From positions 146,275,317-146,339,316 of the forward strand of contig CM037584.1 of NCBI GenBank assembly GCA_021018995.1: a stretch of DNA of 64,000 nt, given 5' to 3'. The stretch is from Chloranthus sessilifolius (Eukaryota > Streptophyta > Magnoliopsida > Chloranthales > Chloranthaceae). The notes below the pieces were generated by a model, which searched no databases, was not told the DNA's origin, and saw only the letters and a program-made list of their open reading frames with translations. The translations under genes were made by a program, and so were the position numbers. Below, in pieces: positions 20,918-31,527 of this stretch; position 1 is the first letter of the stretch; each line of letters begins with the position of its first letter.

Positions 20918-22580
20918 TGATGTGAATTTTAATTGTGATGTTTTACTCGCAAGCGTACGAATCAGATTGTATATAGTGGGTGCAGAGTACGAGATCGTTC
21001 CCACGAGGATCAATGTAGAAAATCTAAAAAGATAAAACAGTAATTCAAGAAATCTACCAAGATTTAATAGTACCCTACCAATATTATGATTTAGGCGGTT
21101 TTGTGAGATGATAATTACTGACTAAAAAATAAAATTCAATTGATGATTCAAAAATAACAGGAAAGATGAAGAAGATGAAGATACTAAATCCTCCCATCTT
21201 TGGTTTGTTCTTCCCATAATACAAATCTAAGGATTAAACTATGAGATATATCATTGAAAAGCATCTTTTATGGAAGATATATGATCAAAACCCGGATAAG
21301 TTCCACATTGCGCCCCTGCAATCAAAACTTAACTTCAGAGATGATTTCCATATATAGATCTAGGATCAAGGGCATGACTGGGCACACTTGATCTCAGATT
21401 ATAAATAAAAATCATCCCCAAAGTGAGTAAAAATTCTAACAATAATACCACTATAGATCTGAGATCAAGGGCATTACTCGGCACACTTGATTTCAGATTA
21501 GGGAGTAATTAAGATAAAATTATCATTACAGATCCAAGATCCAGGGCATGACTCGGCACACTCGATCCCAGATCGTAATCGTAAGTAGATCCACACGATA
21601 AAAATAGAAAGATCATATAACAATGATTGGAATAAAATTACTATCACAGATCTGAGATCTAGGGCATGACTCGGCACACTCGATCCCAGTTAGTGGCGGG
21701 GATTTCATCCGTTCGTGATAACACAACAACCATAAAAACAAATTCTCATATTTTAATCCTAAATTCATATTATTAGAAGTACATCCCTCAGATGGGAATC
21801 ATTAGATCCCCATTCCTAAAAAATTAGCCACACATGCTGTAATTAAATGACATAAACAAATAAAGAATGTAAAATAACATTAATCCAATCAATCAAAAAT
21901 ACCTCAACCTTCAATGAAAATTCTTTGATCCACGATGATCTTCATAAACGAAATTAGAAATGCTCTCTACTAATCTTTAAATTTAAAACATGAATCAACA
22001 GAACAAAAATAATAAATTGGAGAAGTGAATACTGAAAAGTTAAAGGAACAAAGCTCTAAAAAAAAAGGAATAAAAAACTCTCTATCTCTAGAACCAAATA
22101 ATAATCCTTTCAAAACTCGTAGCTTCCTTTTTATATGGTCGAACAAACCCTATCCCTAATACCTCAATCGATTGAGAATTAAATCTCAATTGATTGACTC
22201 TTAAGTAGGAACCAAAGTTGTCTTCTCCTGTCAATCGATTGACACTTAGTCCTCAATCGATTGACATCTAAGGGACAAAGCAATTTTCGCTGCCCAACTT
22301 TGCATCAGCCACTGTCTTGGTATTTTAGTCATAACTTTCTATTCCCGATTCATGTGCTGTTGGAAAGCTAACGACGAGCTCTACAACTTTTGAGTTTTAG
22401 CAATTTCCAGAATCTGATGTCTTGTCTTAAAGGTTCAAATTGAGCTGCAAGTAGCACCAAGTTCCCGATGATCCAAAGTCGCAGTGTTTTGATATTATTT
22501 TTGAGATTCTTGGGCTGTTTTACGTACTTGGATTATATTTACCTGAAACACTTCAAATCTAGTAATTCTCATCAGATAGC
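20918..22580 (-). repeat. 5' LTR of element D, first part (cut by element E)
   Basis: It matches 15353-17020 and stops inside the GATAGC phrase at 22580, where E begins. The missing end of the LTR is at 35890-35953. Confidence 0.93.
22576..22580. repeat. ATAGC target-site duplication, left side of element E
   Basis: ATAGC is repeated exactly at 35885-35889. The intact D LTR shows one such site near 17030. Confidence 0.95.
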
Positions 22581-22780
22581 TGTTAAGACCTGAAAAGTAC
22601 CACTTTTCACCCCTTAACTTAACCTTTGATTAGACCCTTAGCCATCTAATAAGTTCTTGTTAAGTGTTTTATGTAGGTAATAATCAGCAGTGAAACAAGG
22701 CCAGGAATCCTGCTAAGGAGCTTGTTTTGGCACTAGAAGTCCCTTAGAAGGGTGGACTCTGAATCCAGACCTGGAATGAG

Positions 22781-23382
22781 CCTCGCGCAATCCAACTAAG
22801 CTTCCCAAGACTTTACAACAACTATTCGCGCAGCTCTCACGAAGCCCAAGAGTAGAACACATCATGCAGTTCAAAGCAGACCTCTCTCAACCTCGTGTAG
22901 TTCGTTCAAAACGGCTGAGGAGAGAGAGCTTCAGGAGACTCCTCACACAGCTGCCGCGCAGTGGCCGTGGGATGCAATTATCAGAAGAGAACTCCTCGCG
23001 CAGTTCTCACGCCATCCAAGAAGAAAGCATCCTCGTGAAGACGGAGCCATCCTCGCGAAGATTAATCAAGACATGAAACCTCGCACAGTTTAGAACTCCT
23101 TAAAGTCTCGCGAGTAAACTCGCGAAGTCCATTGAAGAGAAGTGCTCGCGAAGTTCTCGCGCTATTCAAATCATCCTCGTGAAGAGCAATAGCTACCTCG
23201 CGACTGCTTGAACTCCAACCCCGCGACATTTGAGGCTGTGATGTCTACTCAACCTCGCGACTGCCTGAAGAGCAAACCAAGGCAACTTCGCGACGGTTGA
23301 AGCTTCAATATTAAATCATCCTCGCGAAGAGCAAGAGCTACCACATGACAAGTTTGGGAAATAATGGCTACCTAGCGAAGCT
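22781..23382 (+). promoter_or_regulatory. TCGCGA/TCGCGC motif cluster of the E LTR
   Basis: About 25 intact or decayed copies in 600 bases, in three recurring contexts: CTCGCGAAG, CTCGCGCAGTTC and CTCGCGACTG. Decayed forms such as CTCGTGTAG and CTCACACAG lie between them. The 3' LTR has the cluster at about 33620-34205. It sits 180-780 bases upstream of the TATA box. Confidence 0.75.
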
Positions 23383-23564
23383 CTGAACTTCAACTTCCAT
23401 CTCTTCAACAGAGGGCCTTCTGGGAATTTCCAGTGATTAGGGCATGCACTCCCACGCTCAAATCTCCGTGCACGTGCCCCAAGGCATCCAAGGATCACTA
23501 TTCAGCCACGTGGCATCATTAAAAATTAGGGTTTCCTAACCCTAATGCGCCGCCACACCACTGC

Positions 23565-23572
23565 TATATAAT
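23565..23572 (+). promoter_or_regulatory. TATA box of the E 5' LTR
   Basis: TATATAAT, preceded by a GGGTTTCCTAACCCTAA segment. The 3' LTR counterpart is TATATAAA at 34407-34414. Confidence 0.7.
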
Positions 23573-23914
23573 CCCATACTTAGCTTAGGTTTAAAAAAGC
23601 CTGGAGTAGCTGGGAACACATCTCATTTCTGGGAGACTTGATCTGAGATCATTTTTCTTTTCTTTTTGGTAGCTATAAGTAGTTTTCTTTTTCTTTTTCC
23701 TTCTCTCCATAGTCCAGCACTTGCTAGCTATGTCTTTGTATACATTTTGAACTAGATCAATGGAAGTTTTGTAATGGGATTTGTACTCTGTGGGATTTGT
23801 GTTTGAATGTGAGATGCTCTGTGCAAGGCTGCTGCCTTGTGATCTGCCATTGCTTTGGCTGTGATTCAAAGCAATGGAGGACTGATTCTAAGGGCCACTC
23901 AGATCCAAGTGACC

Positions 23915-24553
23915 TGTGTGTCTGGGCTATCATGGTCATATACAGCCTTAGCCCCACCACAGGACCCACTAGATCTGAAATCCCCATGGGAGCTTGAGCT
24001 GGTAGCCTGGTAACCATGGTGGTGGCAGCGATATTCTTATTTTGTCTTGGGCTCCGTGAGGAGGATAGCCTCTGGGATAGTTTGCGACCATTCAAGTGGA
24101 TAGGTTATAGCCTTAGGGTGATTCTAATCGACCGATCCAAGATGGATCCTTCTTCTTTGCACCTGAGCTTGTAGAAGCCTGGTGGGAGATTGTACAGAGG
24201 CAGACTCCCCTATATTTGTATAGATCCGCTATTAGATGTTAGATTTGATCTGGTTATAGAGATTGTAGGCTTGTGACTAAACCATTGTAGCCTCACTCAA
24301 GCAATGGACAGCTAGATCGAAGGTTGTACTCAATCTCTTCCTGGTTCTGTGTGTCTGGGCTATCATGGTCCTATACAGCCTTAGCCCCACACATAGAGCT
24401 TTAGAGGTTGAGGTTCCCTATGGATTCTTGAGCTGGTAGCCTGGATGAAATAGTGCCTACAATGATTAACTTGTTTTGACCCATCCCTGGATTGTGGTTC
24501 CCCTATGGGATAGCCTGTGACCATTTGAGTGGACCGGTTATAACCTTAAGGGA
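23915..24553 (+). repeat. Direct duplication inside the R/U5 part of the E LTR
   Basis: A segment of about 200 bases beginning TGTGTCTGGGCTATCATGG and ending with a ataGGTTATAGCCTTA-type phrase occurs twice, from 23915 and again from 24343, about 430 bases apart. Each copy has the GAGCTGGTAGCCTGG phrase. Element F has a single version (about 1680-1880). Confidence 0.75.
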
Positions 24554-25042
24554 TTGAATTATGGCAGAGAGATGGGTTGGATCCTTTCTCCTCAGTGGTG
24601 ATAACATAGCCATTGGACAGGATTTCTATAACATTAGATCCGAATTTGAGTTACAAAGCTCCTCTGATCTAGGCTCAATAACATACTTCTCACCCTTTTA
24701 TATTTATTTTCCACACTCCATCCATCCTCTCAACCCTTTCTGTAGTTTAGACCTTAGGTTACCTTAGAATACCTAGAATAAGTGACCTTAAACTCCCCTC
24801 CTTTTTAGACGCAGACCAGAGTCGATCCGAGGACTACTAGAGATGGCTCCCTTAGAGCTGTAGATCACCTTTCCCTGTGGGACAAACTCTTACTTATCAA
24901 AACTTGCCACAATGGACCCTGTATCTTGCAGGTCTAGGATTTCTTAGTTGTGTTGATTCCATCCCCTGTTTTACCCTCTTTAAATTTCTTTTACCACAAA
25001 CCAATAAAGCAAGCACACACTCAGAATCCGCCAACAAGTTTT

Positions 25043-25060
25043 TCGCGCCGTTGCCGGGGA
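25043..25060 (+). other. Primer-binding site of element E (tRNA-Asp)
   Basis: TCGCGCCGTTGCCGGGGA lies six bases after the LTR. It is complementary to the 3' end of plant tRNA-Asp with one mismatch (the second base), as in Athila elements. Confidence 0.88.
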
Positions 25061-25400
25061 TAGATGATCTATTAGTAGACCCTTAGTTTTTGTATTCTTA
25101 GTATTCTTCGCAAATGTGAATAATTGATACTGCTGATATAATTTTGAACCTTTCTTGCAGATCTAGACAGCAGCAGTGAAGGACAGTTGAACTACAATTG
25201 GAGCTTAGCTACCTCTGTTTGCAAACTCTCTAACTTTTAAAACTCTGTCTATCTTTCTTGCAAATTCTCTAGCAGTATCTAGGATAGTTGTAAATGTATT
25301 CCTTGAGTAGCTGTAAATTAGTTAGATAAATTTGTTAATTGTAAAGTTATTTATTTGCAATGTGCCTGCAAGAAGCTTTCCTTGCTGTTGGTGTGCTTGT

Positions 25401-26910
25401 ATGCTAGGGAGGAGATCTCTCAGCCCTACTTTAGAGCCTCTTAACCCTGAGTTAGAAAGGAGAAGGAGACTTAGAAGAGACAGGCACACCACAGGAGAGC
25501 CCCCAAGAGAATCTGTGACAGCAACTATGGGTGAAGAACAACCCAGAACTCTCAAGGAGTTGAATGCTCCAGACGACTATAACTCCCCTTTCAGCATTAA
25601 ATTCCCTTATGTTCAGGGGAATTATGAAATAAAAACTTCAATCATCCAGATGCTGCCCTCTTTCCATGGGCTTAACAAGGAGGACCCTTACAAGCATATT
25701 GACCAGTTCTTGGCCTTGTGCACCACTTTTAATATCACTGGTTTGGGACCTGAGGCTACTAGGCTCAGACTCTTTCCCTTCTCTCTGAAGGATAGGGCCA
25801 GTACCTGGTTGACCACTCTTCCCAACAATAGCATTGCTTCATGGAAAGACCTGCAGACCAAGTTCCTGACCAAGTTCTTCCCTGAGACCAAAACTAGCCA
25901 GTTGAGGAAAGAGATTCTTGATTTTGCTCAATCCCCAACTGAGGATTTTAACCAGTCCTGGGATAGGTTTAAAGAAATGCTCAAACAATGCCCCCACCAC
26001 AAGATCCCAGAGTGGCAGCTTGTACAAAGCTTCTACAATGGGATTGATGAGAAAAATAGAGATATGGTCGATGCCTCTTGTGGTGGATCCTACATGCACA
26101 AGACTGCTGAGGAGGCATGGGAATTGTTTGAGGTGATTAGTGAGAATGCTTTTCAAAAGCCATCCCTGGCAAGAACTAGTCAGGAATCTGAGTCAAAGGT
26201 GGGGCCTGCTGGTGGATCAAGAGGAAAAGTTTATGAGGTGTCTGGGAATAATAACCTGCAACTGCAGATGGCAAACCTCTCTATGAAGTTTGACAAATTA
26301 TCGTGATGCAACCTGTATATGCTCATGTGGCGGAGGCATGTCCGATATGCTACCCCACAAAGACACAAGGAGGAATGTCCATCTGCAGGCAATTTCTCAA
26401 TTGGTTTTAGAACATGTCATGCTCAATCTTATGGCCAAGAACAACTGGGGCTACAGAGACCATATGGATACCAAAGACCAAAATGCTAGTTACCAATGGA
26501 GAGGCCACCCAAATCTGAGGTGGAGGCAAGACAACTACATGCAGCCCTAGCAGATGTTGGCCTTACCACAAATGCCACAACAGCAGTTCAATCAAGGGAA
26601 TGCCCCTAGGTCTAACTTCCAGCACCATCAGCAACAAAATCAATTGGTCTTACCCTCATCTCAACCCACAAATACTTCTTTCGAGGACCAGGTTTTGACC
26701 TCACTGTAAAACCTGGGTTCCTTGGCTCAGACTGTGAATTCTCATGGTCAGAGCATCAAGAAGATGGAAGAGCAGATTGGCCAACTAGCGAATACCTTAG
26801 CCAAAAGAGAAGAGGGAAGGTTGCCCAGTCAACCAGTGGTTAATCCCAAGGGCCAATTTTTAATTGGTGGAGGATCCTCAAACCCTGAAGGGGATCTTCC
26901 ATTGAATTGA
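25401..26910 (+). pseudogene. Decayed Athila-type gag of element E
   Basis: The reading frame is open from before 25332; the ATG at 25401 is a plausible start because the sequence after it has the LNPEL and arginine-rich N-terminus typical of Athila gag. The core follows: FHGLNKEDPY near residue 95, an LFPFSLKDRA motif, SWKDLQTKFL, an FFPETKT motif and a CPHH-x4-WQLVQ-x-FY motif. The frame breaks between 26300 and 26480 around a cysteine-rich zinc-knuckle remnant. The C-terminus (QIGQLA, LPSQP, NPKGQ) continues to 26910 with stops at 26548 and about 26706, both at likely Gln codons. Gag would build the particle. There is no pol behind it. Confidence 0.88.
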
Positions 26911-27235
26911 TGTTAAGAACTGTGCACTTTGTATGATATGTACTTTACAGTTTAGAGGAATTTGTAATGATCTTGTTGGAGTCTGAGTTTAGTGCTTTAT
27001 GCCTACTTTTATTCCTGTTCCCTTTGTTTGCTAATTTCAAGTGATTAAATGATGATGGTATTATTTGAATGCTTTTCATGATGTGTGAATTTAATGCTTT
27101 GAGAGTATGGGAATTTTTGAATGTTTTGTAATGCTTATGGGTGTCCCTGGAAGAGAGCCTGTGAGAGAATCAACCCACAAAATAAAGGTCAAAAGGCTGA
27201 CTAGTGAGTGTGTGAATTCTGATTCTATTAAGCCA

Positions 27236-27500
27236 TCGCGAGGTTCTGAAAATTTGGTTTGGTCTCCTCTCGCGCAGTTCATAAAGAATTACTTTGCCTT
27301 GTTGTCGCGACTTTTAGATATAGTTGTGTGGGCTTTCTCGCGCAGTAAATGAACATCCAATCTCGCGACTCATTCATGCCTATCTAGCGAGCGGATATCT
27401 TTAAAGCGCGCCAAGCCTCGCGATATTTAAAATCCCACCCCGCGCTGCTTTTATTTACTGCTTTCTCTTTCCTCTCCTGCCAACGAAACCCTAGCTCCAA
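27236..27500 (+). promoter_or_regulatory. Internal promoter-like segment of element E
   Basis: The LTR motif returns here: TCGCGAGG (27236), CTCGCGCAGTTC (27268), TCGCGA (27305, 27363, 27418) and a TCGCGC (27337). A possible TATA-like TATTTAAA is at 27424-27431. A leader with AAACCCTAGCTCC and CT-rich tracts (27470-27535) looks like a plant gene 5' UTR. It precedes the ORF at 27725. That the extra ORF has its own promoter is inference. Confidence 0.5.
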
Positions 27501-27724
27501 CTCCTCTCAATCTCTCTCCTCCAGCATCCTGTCTACAGTTCATCACTCACTTTGAAATTCTGGATTTTTGTTCTTAAAGCTTCCATCAATAGTTGCCCCC
27601 TGCTAGGAGCTCCTGCGGTCTACCGTGCATCAAATTGAACAGAACCCTAACTTTTAGGGTAAGACTCAGGTATTGATTTTTTTCTTTCAAAATTTCAACT
27701 GCACACTCACCAAGGAGAATCTTA

Positions 27725-30700
27725 ATGGCTCCTAAAAGTGCACCTATGAAGAGAGCCAGTGACCAGGCCACCGTGGAGCCTGCCCCTAAGAAAGCCAAGT
27801 CCTCTACGGCACAACAAAAAGGGAAGAAGGTGGTTCCTGAGGTGGCTGAACAAACACCTGATTACTCTACACCCTCTGAGCTCCTCATTTCCATTCCCTT
27901 AGAGCCTGAAGCTATTTTTAATATATCTTTCTTTGAAACTGAGCCGTTGTCAGCACCTGCCATTGAGTTCTTGCGCAAGGCTGGTTTGATCCCCTTGATG
28001 AAAATGATTCCTGCACTAGCCTACCCTAGGTTAGTGCAACTCTTTTACCAGCACCTTAGGGTCAGGCCAGACACACATTGGCAGCCAGGCCTCCTTGTGT
28101 TAGTTGACAATTTTGAGATGCTACTCAACCCAGCGTTGATTGTTGAAGTCATGGGCATCCCTGCCATTTTTGATCCCAACTGTGGTTATGGTTCCCCTGT
28201 GAGTGCCTCCATTGATACCATTGCACAGGCCATTACTAGAGGTTTGAAGGCCACAGGGGACTCCATCAGAAGAAGAGATTTGGATCCCAAATTGCTGTTC
28301 ATTGATCAAGTGCTGAGGAAGAATATCTATTGCTCCAGCCATCAGCAAGAGAGGAGGACACCAATTGCTGATGCCCTCTATTCCTTCTCTCTGGGCCATG
28401 GATTTAATGCTGCATGGGTGATCTTTGAGGCCATGAAGGATATGATGGCCAAAAGAAGATCCACACTCTCCCCTATGGAAGACTCATCACCAAATTACTT
28501 ATGAGGGGAGGGTTCAAGATACCAGTGGGGGACTTATCTGCTGACCTCACTCCCACCACTTTTGCCAAAAGACAATGGGGGATTAGCAGAAGTCTGATGG
28601 ATCCACAGAAGAAGAAGAAGAAGGTTGAAGCTCAGGTTGTTTCTGAGCAAGGAGAGGGAACTGCTGTGGCAAAGGCCACCCCTGCTCCCACAAAGAAGGC
28701 TAAAGCCCCTGTTGCAAAGAAGGTGGTGCAAACTTCTGTCACCTCTGCTTCTGCAGCAATACCTCCATCCACCACACTTGCCCCTCCATCAGCTTCTCTG
28801 CCTATTCCATCTCTCCCTTTTCCTCTCTTATCTCCCTTTTCCATTCCACCTCCCACAGTGATTCGTTCCTGGGTGGAAAGTGTTGAGCCCCATGACAGCA
28901 CTCCCCCTTCACCCACCTTACCTCAATACACAGCCCCAGTATCTCCAACATCATCTGACCTAAACCCTGACAGCCCTCCCTTGATAACATACCTTAAAAA
29001 GAAAACCTCTCACCCAACAACTACCATACCTTTACCTACCCCACCCACCCCTATCACTCCCACAGACACACCACATATTGACCAACCCTTAGTTCAACCC
29101 CTCCCAACTACATCTCTACTCCAAGATCTTGACTTTAACCTAGCCACCACTTCAGGGTATCAAGCCTTCATGACTACCTTGCTTGACACCCTGCCAACCC
29201 ATGATATCCCCCTCCCAGATTCCTCACTACCTTCCCCACATCACTCACCAGACCTTTCATCTTCACCCCCTACAACTTTCCATCATGCCCCCACTTCCCC
29301 TTTCCAACCTGTTCCCTCCTTTCCTCATACTCCACCCCACCCAACCTCAGATACCCTTACCCATATCCTTTCCCTCATACATGAAATCCAGACCCAACTC
29401 TCCAACACAACCCATACCCAAGACCAAATACAAACTGACATCACCAACATAAAATCCACCCTTCAAACATTGACAAACCCACCCATCTCTACACAACCTC
29501 CTACCACCCCCCCCCTCCAACCCCCTTCCACCTCTGACTCCATAGTTCCACCAGACCTCACCCCAATTGACTTAACTACACCCTTCACCCTCCAAGACAT
29601 CATACCCCAGCACTCCTTCCCCACTCTACCTATCATTCCCCCACTAATATTACCTCCACCACAATTTACCCACACTTCTACCCAAACAAACCCCATTCCT
29701 TTCCCATCCACCTTTCCCATTCAACCCCACATATTTGTAACCCCACCACTTCCATTTCGACCCTTCACCATTCCATTCTTCCCTTACCCAGAACCATCCA
29801 CCTCCACTGACCATCCTTCATTTACTTTTCCACCCATGCCTTCCATTCCACCCCTTATCCTACCCCCTTCTCAATTCACTGACCATTCAACACAGACTGC
29901 CCCAACAACTTCTACCCCTCCTCTAGACTTCATCACTACAGCCCCCACTTTCCCCCCCCAGGATCAATCACCTTCTACTTCTTCCACTCCATTTCTACTA
30001 ATCTTACCCAGACACTCCTATTACACCCCTCCCTACTTCACCCTCCTCCATGCCATGAAGGAGAATGCCTATATCAAGAGGGATGTTCTCAATGGCATGG
30101 CCCAACTTCGACAAGCCATCAAGTACCCCTTGCTGTAAAAGCTGAGTGACTTGAAGCTTGCTCACAGTGAGAAGCTGCAAGATATTTCCAAGGGGTGGGA
30201 GGCAATTTTGGAGACACTCAATGCGAACAAGGCTGCGGCAACTTACTACAGAATGACTACGGAGATGGAAAAAGCCAATGCAGAAAGGGAGAAAAAGCAA
30301 GTCAGGTTGTTAGAAAAGAAACTGAACAATGCTTAGGAGATCAACAAACTTAGTAAGGAGCTTTCAGATACCAATATCATGTGGGCTACCAAGAAAATTG
30401 AGATTTTGGAACAGAGGGTTGCCTTCCTACTATCCCAACCAATTCAGGCCACCCCTCTCGCCACAGCACCCCCTGAGGCCCCATCTTCTTTCACCCAACC
30501 CGGCCCATCTTCTTCCACTCCCCCTGCCCCTACACCTACACAACCTATCCCCCCACCTCCTACAACCCCAACTCCGGTACCTCCTCCTGCTCCTACTCAA
30601 GTTCCTGCTCTTGCTAAAGTCCCTACTCCAGCTCCTGCTCCTGTCTCTGTGCCTCCCCTTGTTCCATCTCCTGCCCCCAAAAGAAAACAGACTCCTTCCA

Positions 30701-31527
30701 AGAAACCTCCCACCTCCAAAAGAGCCACTGCAGCCCAAAAAGGAAAAAGGCCAGCCCCTCTATCCCCCCCTCCGAAGGTCACTAGAGCTTCTGCTCAGGA
30801 TGATCCCCATGGTCGCATACTTTCCAAAGAGGAATGCAGACAGGCCACTGCTGCCCTTGGATTAGATCCCACTGCGCTTTTTCCTTCTAACTCAGACTCT
30901 GATTCTGCCCCACCTATGGATCCCAGTGCTAAGAATCCTGCTGCTCCTCCTTCATCATGCCCTGCTGAACAAACTTATCCTCAACGAAGGAAGGTTACTG
31001 CCAAGAGGACTACTCACCCAACTGCCTCTTTGAAAACTGAAAAAGATAAATCTACCCAGTCTGAGGAGGCACCACCAATGAGCTAGCCAGTGAAGGGGAA
31101 GAGCCCTGTCATTCCTGCAGCAAAGGAACAAGACACGTCTTATGTGGCTCCCCCTAAGTTTGGTAAAGGGAAAAGTCCTCTCCTGCCTCAGGCGCAAGAA
31201 AAAGATAAATCCCCTATTGTCCCTCCTGAGCCAGCACAAGCCCAATCCCCTCTTTTCCCCCCTTAGACTCAGCAAGGTCAAGCCTCCAAAGGGACGAGCT
31301 CAAAAGGTAAAAGCCCCAAAGGAAAATCTCCCACCAAACCCCCCGAGCCACCCACCGACAAAGCTTCCGCGATCCCTCCTGAGCCAAAGACCAGAAAAAT
31401 GAGGGTCCGGACACCAACCATACCCAAACGGCGGCCTAACGGAAGAAAGAGAGGGAACGAAAAAAAAAAGGAGGAAGAGGCTTACCTTCAAGAACATGCC
31501 AAGAAGATGGGTTGGGACAAGTTTTAA
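27725..31527 (+). pseudogene. Large extra ORF of element E (putative plant transposon protein), disabled
   Basis: The start ATG at 27725 is in a good plant context (AATGGCT). Residues 1-60 are basic with a KKAKSS stretch resembling a nuclear signal. Residues about 90-265 resemble the putative plant transposon protein domain found with Athila elements (AYPRLVQLFY, then a PIADALYSFSLG helix and a GRLITKLL motif). A frameshift near 28470 moves the frame from +2 to +1. A Pro/Ser/Thr-rich tract (28700-30000), a coiled-coil-like helix (30140-30420, EKANAEREKKQVRLLEKKL) and a Pro- then Lys-rich tail ending at 31527 follow. Stops at 30136, 30334, 31084 and 31264 all sit at likely Gln codons. It fills the place of pol. 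The function is unknown; a chromatin or DNA-binding role is only a guess. Confidence 0.65.

Larger units (their letters stand above)
22581..25036 (+). repeat. 5' LTR of element E
   Basis: It begins TGTTAAGACC and ends CCGCCAACA. It aligns in full with 33417-35884. Many of the differences between the two LTRs are CG versus TG or CA, as expected from deamination of methylated CpG after insertion. Confidence 0.95.

Noticed and set aside
24877..25086. ORF spanning the end of the E LTR and the PBS
   Set aside because: It crosses the primer-binding site and is absent from the 3' LTR context.
28534..31417. Several ORFs opposite or out of frame with the E extra ORF
   Set aside because: They are shadows of the Pro-rich frame; C-rich codons leave the other frames open.
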